Origin: an uncultured Chloroflexota bacterium
Lineage (GTDB): Bacteria > Chloroflexota > Dehalococcoidia > CAUJGQ01
DNA: 5,931 nucleotides
NCBI GenBank assembly: GCA_937879875.1
Contig: CALFMN010000025.1
Span: 1 to 5,931, forward strand
Reading direction: 5' to 3'
This document shows positions 1 through 5,398 of this stretch, in pieces. The translations under genes were made by a program, and so were the position numbers. Under the pieces are notes generated by a model. The model was given only the letters and a program-made list of their open reading frames with translations. It was not told the DNA's origin and searched no databases. Every line of letters begins with the position of its first letter. Within the stretch, counting starts at the first letter, position 1.

Positions 1-117
1 TCCCGCGATTCAATCATGACGTACATCTACTGGGTTTGTCAAGCCGTAAATCCCCTTTTCTTGGCGGCTACCACAGCGGCGTTTTAGCCCGCGACAGCGT
101 CTCAGACAGGGCCCGGC

Positions 118-147
118 GTGACAGCCGCGGGCCGCACCGGCTAGACT
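118..147 (+). promoter_or_regulatory. Candidate sigma70-type promoter for the radical SAM gene
   Basis: A -35-like GTGACA at 118-123 (5 of 6 to TTGACA) and a -10-like TAGACT at 142-147 (4 of 6 to TATAAT) are separated by 18 bases. Transcription would start near 154 and leave a leader of roughly 38 bases before the ATG at 192. The position fits the gene, but short hexamer matches of this kind occur by chance. Confidence 0.35.
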
Positions 148-180
148 CACGCCGACGACCGCCGGGGCACGGCGGAGAGC

Positions 181-186
181 GGAGGG
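181..186 (+). promoter_or_regulatory. Shine-Dalgarno site that fixes the radical SAM start
   Basis: GGAGGG lies five bases upstream of the ATG at 192. It is the strongest ribosome-binding site in the window. It matters because the main open frame of the radical SAM gene would otherwise be started at the GTG at 308, which would cut off a conserved N-terminal CxxC pair. The site indicates that translation begins at 192, in a frame that is then lost at about 239. Confidence 0.7.
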
Positions 187-191
187 CGCCG

Positions 192-1602
192 ATGCCCCAT
201 GCGCCGCAGAAGCGCGACGCCGATTACGTCTTCACGAGCTGACGCACAGCATCTGTCCCGAATGCCGCATCACGATCGACGCGCAGATCCTGCTACGGCA
301 GGGCCGCGTGATCATGCGCAAGCGCTGCCCCGAACACGGCTGGTTCGAGGTGCTGATCAGCTCCGACGCCGAACTGTATCTCAACTCGCTGCGCTTCAAC
401 AAGCCGGGCACGCTGCCGCTCGGTTTCAGCACCGAGGTTGCCGAAGGCTGCCCACGCGACTGCGGCCTCTGCCCCGAGCACAAGCAGCACACCTGCCTCG
501 GCCTGATCGAGGTCAACAGCCACTGCAACCTCGATTGCCCCGTCTGCTTCGCCAACGCCGGCCCGGGCTTCAGTCTCTCGCTGGCACAGGTCGAAACGAT
601 GATTGACCGCTTCGTGCAGCTTGTGGGCGAGCCGGAGGTGGTGCAGTTCAGCGGCGGCGAGCCGACGATTCACCCCGAGATCGTGCCGATGCTGCGCCTG
701 GCGAAGTGCAAGGGCATCGGCGTCGTGATGCTCAACACCAACGGCGTGCGCATCGCCAGAGGCGACCGCTTCCTCGCCCAGCTCGCCGATATGCATCCGA
801 CGATCTACCTGCAGTTCGACGGCTTCAGGGCGCAGACCCACGCCTGCATGCGCGGCGAGGCGCTGCTCGACCTCAAGCTGCGGGCGCTGGAGCGGCTGGC
901 GCAGGCGAAGCTCGACGTGGTGCTCGTGCCGGCGATCGAGCAGGGCATCAACCACGACGAGATCGGCGCGATCGTGCGCTTCGGCCTGGAGCACCGCGCC
1001 GTGCGCGGCATCGCCTTCCAGCCGGTGACGCACGCCGGCCGCTTCCCCGGCTTCGACCCGCGCAGCGCGAAACCGTGGCCGATGTGCTGCACGGCATCGC
1101 CGAGCAAACCGACGGCCTGTTCGAGCTGAGCGACTTCATCCCCGTGCCCTGCTGTCACCCGACCTGCCGCGTGGCGACGTATGCCTACGTCGAGAACGGC
1201 AAGGTCACGCCGCTGCCGCGGATGGTGGACGTGGAGCAGTATCTCGATTACATCAGCAACCGCGCCCTGCCGGACACCAGCCCCGAGGTGCTCAAGGCGC
1301 TTGAGGGGCTGTGGTCGGCCGCCTCGTTGCCCGGCTCGAAGGGTGCGAAGCGGCGGCTGCGCTGCGTGGCGTGCAGCACGGTGTTTCCTGGTGCGCGGCA
1401 GTATCTGAAGCAGCACGTCTTCATGATTGTCGTGCAGAGCTTCGGCGACCCCTGCACGCTGGATTTGAAGGCGCTGATGAAGTGCTGCGTGGGCGAGCTG
1501 ATTCCCGACGGCCGCATCATCCCCTTCTGCGCCTGCAACAGCGTCGGCTACCGCGAGCAGGTCTTCGCTGCGCTTCGCCAGGGAATGCGGGTTAGGGAAT
1601 AG
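192..1602 (+). CDS. Radical SAM enzyme, MJ0619/tetraether lipid synthase (Tes)-like, with two apparent 1-base frameshifts
   Basis: This is a cysteine-rich radical SAM enzyme of the family containing archaeal MJ0619/Tes, which joins lipid tails into membrane-spanning tetraethers. Restoring one base near 239 and one near 1063 gives 470 residues; numbering below is for that protein. Visible in order are an N-terminal CPEC (C22, C25) with CPEHG (C46, H49), resembling a small metal-binding knuckle; GCPRDCGLCPEHKQHTC (C87, C91, C94, C102); the radical SAM motif CNLDCPVC (C112, C116, C119), which binds the 4Fe-4S cluster that cleaves S-adenosylmethionine; and GGEPT (155-159). C-terminal cysteines follow in PCCHPTC (C321, C322, C326), CVAC (C392, C395), C422, a CC pair (432-433) and PFCACN (C447, C449). 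These suggest auxiliary clusters. No membrane segment is evident. The start at ATG 192 rests on GGAGGG and recovers the CPEC pair. The substrate cannot be read from sequence, so a related C-C bond-forming or methylating role is possible. Family confidence is high; intactness is uncertain. Confidence 0.85.
237..241 (+). other. First apparent frameshift in the radical SAM gene
   Basis: The frame from ATG 192 reads MPHAPQKRDADYVFTS and then hits TGA at 240-242. The family-like continuation LTHSICPEC starts at 239, one base back. An agcctg run reduced to agctg, that is CC read as C, explains this exactly. It is either a sequencing or assembly loss or a real mutation. I see no slippery heptamer that would suggest programmed shifting. 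Confidence 0.7.
1060..1069 (+). other. Second apparent frameshift in the radical SAM gene
   Basis: The upstream frame reads GRFPGFDPR and then degenerates to a non-family tail ending at 1129. The downstream frame continues family-like as RETVADVLHGIAEQTDG from 1066. Adding one base, for example a second C after cgc at 1061-1063 to give DPRQRETV, joins them with no residue lost. A missing g (DPRERETV) would fit equally well. The direction and size match the first frameshift. Confidence 0.8.
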
Positions 1603-1643
1603 AGGTGCTGACCTTCCCTTTCAACAAAAAACACCTTAGCTTT

Positions 1644-1668
1644 CCCCTCTCCACGAAGTGGAGAGGGG
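1644..1668. repeat. Perfect 11-bp CT/GA palindrome, dispersed-repeat type
   Basis: CCCCTCTCCAC at 1644-1654 pairs perfectly with GTGGAGAGGGG at 1658-1668 across a GAA loop. It is followed by ggccagggggtgagg. I recognise the general look of the dispersed CCCTCTCC...GGAGAGGG elements common in some high-GC environmental genomes. On the plus strand no T-run follows, so it is not a classical terminator. On the minus strand a TTTTTT run lies about a dozen bases beyond the stem. It may protect the 3' end of the upstream mRNA. Confidence 0.75.
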
Positions 1669-1730
1669 GCCAGGGGGTGAGGCCACGTATCCCGTCCTCG
1701 TCCGCCTCGGCGCGGACGTCTGTCATTGCA

Positions 1731-1786
1731 AGTCTCCGACGGTTGCGCTGCGCTCATGCAAAGTCTCCGACGGTTGCGCTGCGCTC
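1731..1786. repeat. 25-base direct repeat, two copies with 31-base period
   Basis: The same 25 bases, beginning agtctccgacggttgcg and ending in ctgcgctc, occur at 1731-1755 and 1762-1786. Six bases separate the copies, and the preceding tgca is also shared, with one extra a in the second copy. Two copies are too few to call an array. The likely origin is local duplication or slippage. No coding role is apparent. Confidence 0.85.
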
Positions 1787-1907
1787 TGGCCCGGCACGGC
1801 AAAGGTGGGGTTCACGGCCAACGATCGGGCGGAGGCAATCCCGCAGTATATCCCTCAAGGACACCCGAGTCCCGCCACCGTCGCATCGTGGTTGGAACGC
1901 TCCAGAA

Positions 1908-1953
1908 GTCCCTTCCAGTTTCGGGAAGGGACAGCTTTGCCGTCAGGCAAAGC
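1908..1953. repeat. Two back-to-back perfect hairpins
   Basis: GTCCCTTCC (1908-1916) pairs with GGAAGGGAC (1924-1932) over a 7-base loop. One base later, GCTTTGCC (1934-1941) pairs with GGCAAAGC (1946-1953) over a GTCA loop. Both stems are perfect. There is no T-run after them, so termination is not indicated. They could be a structured dispersed repeat or an RNA element upstream of the next gene. Confidence 0.7.
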
Positions 1954-2046
1954 AGGGTTAGGCGCCCCGCGCGGTCCTCGCTGCTGAGTGGTCCGCAAAC
2001 GTTGTTGGCCCCTGCAAGCGCGATATGGCGGCGGCGCCCGCCTCCG

Positions 2047-2052
2047 TATACT
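2047..2052 (+). promoter_or_regulatory. Possible -10 element for the MgtE-like gene
   Basis: TATACT matches TATAAT at 5 of 6 positions and stands out in GC-rich surroundings, 35 bases before the ATG at 2088. No convincing -35 hexamer is present 16-18 bases upstream, so this is only a candidate. Confidence 0.3.
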
Positions 2053-2075
2053 GGCGGTGGCGCCGCTCTCGGCGC

Positions 2076-2080
2076 GGAGA
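2076..2080 (+). promoter_or_regulatory. Shine-Dalgarno site for the MgtE-like gene
   Basis: GGAGA lies seven bases before the ATG at 2088. It favours that start over the in-frame ATG at 2025, which has no such site and would add an Arg/Trp-rich tail of 21 residues unlike the rest of the protein. Confidence 0.6.
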
Positions 2081-2087
2081 TAGTGGT

Positions 2088-3380
2088 ATGGCGCTCCGTG
2101 ATCCGGCGCCGATCGCCGCGCTGCCGGTGCCGACGCTTTTCCTCTCGCAGTTGCTCGGCGGCGAGGTACGCGACCGCGCCGCCGACAAGATCGCCACGCT
2201 GCGTGATCTCGTCGTGCGCCTCGATCCGGACGAGCCGTACGACCGCGTGATGGGCATCGTTGCCGGCATCCGCCGCCGCCCCTCGTACATTCCCTGGGAT
2301 CATGTGGGCGAGCTTGACGGCCGCGACATCGTGCTCAGCTCCACCACGCTCGATCTGCGCCCTTTCGAGCGGCGTGAGGGCGAGATGCTGCTCGGCCGCG
2401 ACGTGCTCGACAAACAGCTCGTGGACATCGAAGGCCGGCGTGTGATCCGCGCGAACGATCTGCAGCTCGTGCTGGCGGACGGCACTCTGCGCGTGGTCGG
2501 CGTCTGTGTCAGCGGGCGGGCGCTGCTGCGGCGGCTCACGGGGCGCTACGGGCACGGACTTGCGCCGGGCGAGCGCGTGATTAGCTGGGAAGATGTCGAA
2601 GGCTTCGCCGTGCGCAACCCGCAGGTGCGGCTGCGGGTCAAGTACGAGAAGCTCTCGCGCCTGCACCCGGTCGAGATCGCGCACATTGTCGAAGACCTCT
2701 CCGTGCGGCAGGGCGCCGAGCTGGTCGCATCGCTGAACGACGAGGTCGCCGCCGACACGCTCGAAGAGCTGAGCGAAGAGCAGCGCGCGGACATCCTCGA
2801 AGGACTGGACGAAGAGCGCGCCGCCGACATCCTTGAACACATGGGACCCGACGACGCGGCCGACGCCCTCGCCGAGCTGGACGAGGAGAAGGCCGAAAGC
2901 CTGCTCAAGCGCATGGAGGCCGAAGAGGCGCAGGACGTGCGCGAGCTGATGACCTACGAGGAAGACACCGCCGGCGGCATCATGACCACCGACTACGTGG
3001 CGATGCCGCTCGGTCTCAGCGCGGCCGAGGCGATCGCGCGGCTGCGCGCGCTCGACTGGAAGCCGGAGTTCCTGCACTACGTCTATCTGGTGGACGATGA
3101 GCAGCACGAGAAGCTGCTGGGCGTGCTCTCGCTGCGTAACCTGATCCTGGCCGACCCGCAGTCGCCGCTCGCGGAGATCGTCGAGCCGGAGTTTCGCTCC
3201 GCCGCGCTCGATGACGACGCGGTCGAAGTTGCGCAACTCATGGCCGAGTACAACCTGGTGGCGCTGCCGGTGCTGGATGCCGGCGGCTGCCTGCAAGGCA
3301 TCGTCACGATCGACGACGCGATGGAATGGGTGCTGCCCGAGCCGGTGCGCCACCGCCTGCCGCGCATCTTCCGCGGCTGA
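2088..3380 (+). CDS. Soluble MgtE-like protein: two PRC-barrel-like segments, MgtE_N, CBS pair
   Basis: This is a predicted cytosolic protein of 430 residues with no membrane segment. Two PRC-barrel-like stretches occupy about 16-75 (FLSQLLGGEVRDR onward) and 100-152 (LLGRDVLDKQLVDIEGRRV onward). A helical, acidic MgtE_N superhelix follows at about 192-290, with repeats such as AADTLEELSEEQRADILEGL. The MgtE junction signature DTAGGIMTTDY is at 293-303. Two CBS motifs occupy about 295-355 and 360-416, the second including VALPVLDAGGCLQGIVTIDD. In MgtE magnesium transporters the N and CBS domains bind Mg2+ and gate the attached pore. Here the pore is absent and the protein ends soon after the second CBS. 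The next gene is an NRAMP-related transporter, so the inferred role is a detached metal-sensing regulator of it. The 430-base gap between the two genes argues against tight operon coupling. Domain calls are confident; the partnership is inference. Confidence 0.9.
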   Translation: MALRDPAPIAALPVPTLFLSQLLGGEVRDRAADKIATLRDLVVRLDPDEPYDRVMGIVAGIRRRPSYIPWDHVGELDGRDIVLSSTTLDLRPFERREGEMLLGRDVLDKQLVDIEGRRVIRANDLQLVLADGTLRVVGVCVSGRALLRRLTGRYGHGLAPGERVISWEDVEGFAVRNPQVRLRVKYEKLSRLHPVEIAHIVEDLSVRQGAELVASLNDEVAADTLEELSEEQRADILEGLDEERAADILEHMGPDDAADALAELDEEKAESLLKRMEAEEAQDVRELMTYEEDTAGGIMTTDYVAMPLGLSAAEAIARLRALDWKPEFLHYVYLVDDEQHEKLLGVLSLRNLILADPQSPLAEIVEPEFRSAALDDDAVEVAQLMAEYNLVALPVLDAGGCLQGIVTIDDAMEWVLPEPVRHRLPRIFRG

Positions 3381-3407
3381 CCCGGCGTCGGCCCTCATCC
3401 TCTCGCC

Positions 3408-3437
3408 TCTCCTTCCCCCAGGATTGGGAGAAGGAGA
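3408..3437. repeat. CT/GA palindrome 28 bases after the MgtE-like stop
   Basis: TCTCCTTCCCCCA (3408-3420) pairs with TGGGAGAAGGAGA (3425-3437) over a GGAT loop, with one C-A mismatch at 3416/3429. It is preceded by a CT-rich run (cctcatcctctcgcc). The right arm ATTGGGAGAAGGAGA (3423-3437) recurs exactly at 3631-3645, showing that the two elements belong to one family. No T-run follows. It may stabilise or end the upstream transcript. Confidence 0.7.
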
Positions 3438-3490
3438 CGATCCTGAGCAGTGCGTTCCGTAGCCGGTGCGGCTAACCGGTACGCGGGTGA

Positions 3491-3528
3491 TCGCGGCTAT
3501 CGCCGCGAAGGGCGCACGCCGTGCGCCC
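3491..3528. repeat. Pair of adjacent GC-rich hairpins
   Basis: TCGCGGC (3491-3497) pairs with GCCGCGA (3502-3508) over TATC. One base later, GGGCGCAC (3510-3517) pairs with GTGCGCCC (3521-3528) over GCC. Both stems are perfect, and cctacaat follows. The second hairpin with its flank looks like a dispersed intergenic element of high-GC genomes, which is an impression I could not check. Confidence 0.65.
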
Positions 3529-3580
3529 CTACAATCCGTTGCTAACCCGACGCCCTCCGGAAGGCCCGACGCCGGATCGC

Positions 3581-3648
3581 CCCTCTCCTTCTCTCTATTC
3601 GACTCGACATCGCGCTCCGCGCGATTACACATTGGGAGAAGGAGAGGG
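3581..3648. repeat. Long CT/GA inverted repeat with a nested hairpin
   Basis: CCCTCTCCTTCTC (3581-3593) pairs perfectly with GAGAAGGAGAGGG (3636-3648). The 42-base interior holds a second perfect hairpin, ATCGCGC (3609-3615) with GCGCGAT (3619-3625) over TCC. The right arm shares 15 identical bases with the element at 3408-3437, where the loop is only four bases. The larger interior here therefore looks like an insertion into, or a longer version of, the same repeat. Confidence 0.7.
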
Positions 3649-3658
3649 CCGCCCCCTG

Positions 3659-3686
3659 TTCAAAGCCGTCGCCCAGCGTGGATACT
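3659..3686 (+). promoter_or_regulatory. Weak candidate promoter for the NRAMP-related gene
   Basis: TTCAAA (3659-3664, 4 of 6 to the -35 consensus) and GATACT (3681-3686, 4 of 6 to the -10 consensus) are 16 bases apart. Transcription would start near 3693 and give a leader of about 120 bases that includes the hairpin at 3760-3778. The matches are weak. Confidence 0.22.
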
Positions 3687-3759
3687 GAACGCGTGTACGG
3701 CGATCTGGCCGCGGCGGCGCGGCCGATGCGACACCGAGAACGGCACATAAGTTTCGGGC

Positions 3760-3778
3760 GCGGCAGCCGCGCTGCCGC
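3760..3778 (+). other. Hairpin 32 bases upstream of the transporter start
   Basis: GCGGCAG (3760-3766) pairs perfectly with CTGCCGC (3772-3778) over a CCGCG loop. It sits in the presumed 5' leader of the transporter mRNA, about 20 bases ahead of its ribosome-binding site. A regulatory role is possible, but nothing besides its position supports it. Confidence 0.45.
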
Positions 3779-3799
3779 ACCCGCCGAAAGGCGCGCGAT

Positions 3800-3803
3800 G
3801 GAG
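3800..3803 (+). promoter_or_regulatory. Shine-Dalgarno site for the NRAMP-related gene
   Basis: GGAG is placed seven bases before a GTG at 3811, which decides the start. The nearby ATG at 3798 is in another frame. A later in-frame GTG at 3886 is the main alternative and would shorten the N-terminus by 25 residues. Confidence 0.5.
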
Positions 3804-3810
3804 CAGATCG

Positions 3811-5259
3811 GTGGCAGAGCCGAGGAGGACCCCGGGCCCTCTGGGACTGGGGGCTGCACTCCTGCACCGCTTCCGGCGCAACCCGGTGTCGGATGCTGCC
3901 GCGCGACCCGAAACCGCTGAGCCGCACCGCAGCTCGCCCTACGAACGCCGCACGCAACGTACCCTCGCCGCACAGGGCCCGCTGCAAACCGCCATCCGCC
4001 GCTTTCACATTCCGCGCACGCCGCTGCTCTGGCTGGCGATCTTCGGCCCCGGCCTGATCGCTGCTAATGCCGGCAACGACGCCGGCGGTATCGCGACCTA
4101 CGCCCAGGCCGGCGCCTCCTACGGCTACTCATTGCTCTGGGTGATCCTGATCGTCACCTTCTCGCTGGCCGTGGTGCAGGAGATGTGCGCCCGCATGGGC
4201 GCCGTCACTGGCAAAGGGCTGTCGGACCTGATCCGCGAGCAGTTCGGCATCCGCTGGACGCTTGGCGCCACGGTGGCGCTGTTCATTGCCAACGCCGGCA
4301 CGGCCTTCTCCGAGTTCATCGGCATCGCCGCGGCGATGGATCTGTTCCACGTCTCGCGCTACATCGCCGTGCCGGTCGCCGCCGTCGTGCTCTGGCTGAT
4401 CGTCGTGCGCGGCTCGTACCGCGCCGTCGAGCGCGTCTTCCTCGTGATGACCGTCGCCTTCTTCGCCTATCCGATCTCCGCGCTGCTCGGCCACCCCGAC
4501 TGGCTGGCGGTGGCGAAGGGCACATTCGTTCCCACGCTGCGGGCAAACCCCGACTACCTGAAGGTGCTGGTCGCCCTGATCGGCACCACGATCACGCCCT
4601 ACATGCAGGTCTACGTGCAGTCCGCCGTGGCGGAGAAAGGCATCACCCCGCGCGATTACCCGCTGGAACGCGCCGATGTCTATGTCGGCACGATCTTCGG
4701 CAACCTGATCTCGTTCTTCATCATCGTGGCCACGGGCGCGACGTTATTCCTGCATGGCGCGGGCGTGCAAATCAATACCGCGGACCAGGCGGCGAAGGCG
4801 CTGCAGCCGCTGGCCGGCGCGGGCGCCACGGTACTGTTCGCCATCGGCCTGCTCGGCGCCTCGCTGCTGGCCGGCGCCGTGCTGCCGCTCACCACGGCGT
4901 ACTCGGTAGCCGAGGCGTTCGGCTTCGAGAAAGGCGTCTCGATGGGCTTCCGCGAGGCGCCGGTGTTCATGGGCATCTTCACCGGACTGATCGGCGTCGG
5001 CGCGCTGGTGGCGCTGATTCCCGGACTGCCCGTCTTCCAGGTGCTGCTGATCATCCAGGTCGTGAACGGGCTGCTGCTGCCGGTCGTGCTGATCGCGGCC
5101 CTGCGCCTCACCAACGATGCCGAGCTGATGGGGACGTACCGCAACGGCCGCGTCTTCAACGCGATCGCGATCGCCACCACGGTCTTTGTGATCGCGCTTT
5201 CGACCTTCCTGCTGCTCGCCACGCTCTTGCAGCCGCTCGGCATCGGCTTCGGCAGTTAA
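3811..5259 (+). CDS. NRAMP-family (SLC11-related) divalent metal transporter with non-classical metal site
   Basis: This is a polytopic inner-membrane transporter of 482 residues, with about 11 hydrophobic segments after a polar N-terminal tail of some 70 residues rich in Arg and Pro. TM1 carries FGPGLIAANAGNDAGGIATY (residues 78-97). Aligned without gaps to classical NRAMP, the metal-binding DPGN becomes D90-A91-G92-G93: the Asp is kept and the Asn is lost. TM6 carries GTTITPYMQVYVQSAV (258-273), where the classical metal-binding Met is T262 and the His linked to proton coupling is Y264. Classical NRAMPs import Mn2+ or Fe2+ with H+. A distant clade, the NRMTs, transports Mg2+ and Mn2+ without H+ coupling through a widened site. 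The changes here point toward that kind of protein, though clade membership needs a phylogeny. The GTG start rests on GGAG at 3800. The upstream MgtE-like sensor gene supports a role in Mg2+ or Mn2+ handling. I avoid the name mntH because the site is not MntH-like. Confidence 0.9.
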   Translation: MAEPRRTPGPLGLGAALLHRFRRNPVSDAAARPETAEPHRSSPYERRTQRTLAAQGPLQTAIRRFHIPRTPLLWLAIFGPGLIAANAGNDAGGIATYAQAGASYGYSLLWVILIVTFSLAVVQEMCARMGAVTGKGLSDLIREQFGIRWTLGATVALFIANAGTAFSEFIGIAAAMDLFHVSRYIAVPVAAVVLWLIVVRGSYRAVERVFLVMTVAFFAYPISALLGHPDWLAVAKGTFVPTLRANPDYLKVLVALIGTTITPYMQVYVQSAVAEKGITPRDYPLERADVYVGTIFGNLISFFIIVATGATLFLHGAGVQINTADQAAKALQPLAGAGATVLFAIGLLGASLLAGAVLPLTTAYSVAEAFGFEKGVSMGFREAPVFMGIFTGLIGVGALVALIPGLPVFQVLLIIQVVNGLLLPVVLIAALRLTNDAELMGTYRNGRVFNAIAIATTVFVIALSTFLLLATLLQPLGIGFGS

Positions 5260-5296
5260 TGCCCTGGTCTCACGCCGTTCGCGTCGTGTCGCCGCT

Positions 5297-5325
5297 TTGA
5301 ATCGCCGCCGCTCGCCTGCGAGAAT
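5297..5325 (+). promoter_or_regulatory. Candidate extended -10 promoter for the OsmC-family gene
   Basis: TTGAAT (5297-5302) and GAGAAT (5320-5325) are 17 bases apart, and a TG at 5317-5318 gives an extended -10 form (TGCGAGAAT). The inferred leader is about 67 bases. If real, it implies that the OsmC gene is transcribed separately from the transporter ending at 5259, and it rules out a start at the in-frame TTG at 5297. Confidence 0.4.
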
Positions 5326-5340
5326 GCGCCTGCACACCGT

Positions 5341-5365
5341 GGCGCCGCTCACCGCCGGCGGCGCC
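5341..5365 (+). other. GC hairpin in the OsmC leader
   Basis: GGCGCCGC (5341-5348) pairs perfectly with GCGGCGCC (5358-5365) over a 9-base loop. It lies between the candidate promoter and the ribosome-binding site. In such GC-rich DNA an 8-bp stem may be incidental. Confidence 0.35.
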
Positions 5366-5398
5366 GCGCCGGGCCAGCGCCAGGCGGCGAGGGAGCGT

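Larger units (their letters stand above)
1603..2087. other. 485-base non-coding gap rich in repeats and hairpins
   Basis: No open frame here on either strand looks like a protein: translations are Arg/Pro/Ser-rich, lack recognisable domains and simply read through the repeats. The gap holds a CT/GA palindrome (1644-1668), a 25-base direct repeat (1731-1786), two adjacent perfect hairpins (1908-1953) and a possible -10 element just before the next gene. No canonical intrinsic terminator is visible for the radical SAM gene. Confidence 0.7.
3381..3810. other. 430-base non-coding gap with multiple hairpins
   Basis: No open frame on either strand in this gap resembles a protein. At least six stem-loops are present: a CT/GA palindrome (3408-3437), two compact GC hairpins (3491-3528), a long interrupted CT/GA palindrome with a nested hairpin (3581-3648), and a hairpin near the transporter start (3760-3778). 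I looked for the hallmarks of Mg2+ (M-box) and Mn2+ (yybP-ykoY) riboswitches before the transporter and could not recognise either. Confidence 0.7.

Noticed and set aside
16..87. A 23-codon open frame starting MTYIYWVCQ at the left edge
   Set aside because: It has no ribosome-binding site and no recognisable features, and a frame this short is expected by chance.
293..1033. A 246-codon minus-strand frame opposite the radical SAM gene
   Set aside because: Composition is shadow-like (HRAEV-rich), no motif is present, and the plus strand carries the conserved cysteine pattern.
1067..1075. Programmed -1 frameshifting as the explanation for the second break in the radical SAM gene
   Set aside because: The local sequence gcgaaaccg is not a canonical slippery heptamer and no convincing downstream stimulatory structure was seen. 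A lost base explains it more simply.
1731..1786. CRISPR array
   Set aside because: There are only two repeat copies, the six-base spacing is far too short for a spacer, and no cas genes are present.
1812..3632. A 606-codon open frame on the minus strand opposite the MgtE-like gene
   Set aside because: It lies antisense to a gene with clear domains, and its translation is His/Arg/Ala/Asp-rich with no recognisable motif. Such long antisense frames are typical of high-GC codon bias.
3640..3810. A Mg2+ or Mn2+ riboswitch upstream of the transporter
   Set aside because: Expected given the gene, but the conserved cores of the M-box and yybP-ykoY motifs were not recognisable by eye. A covariance-model search would settle it.
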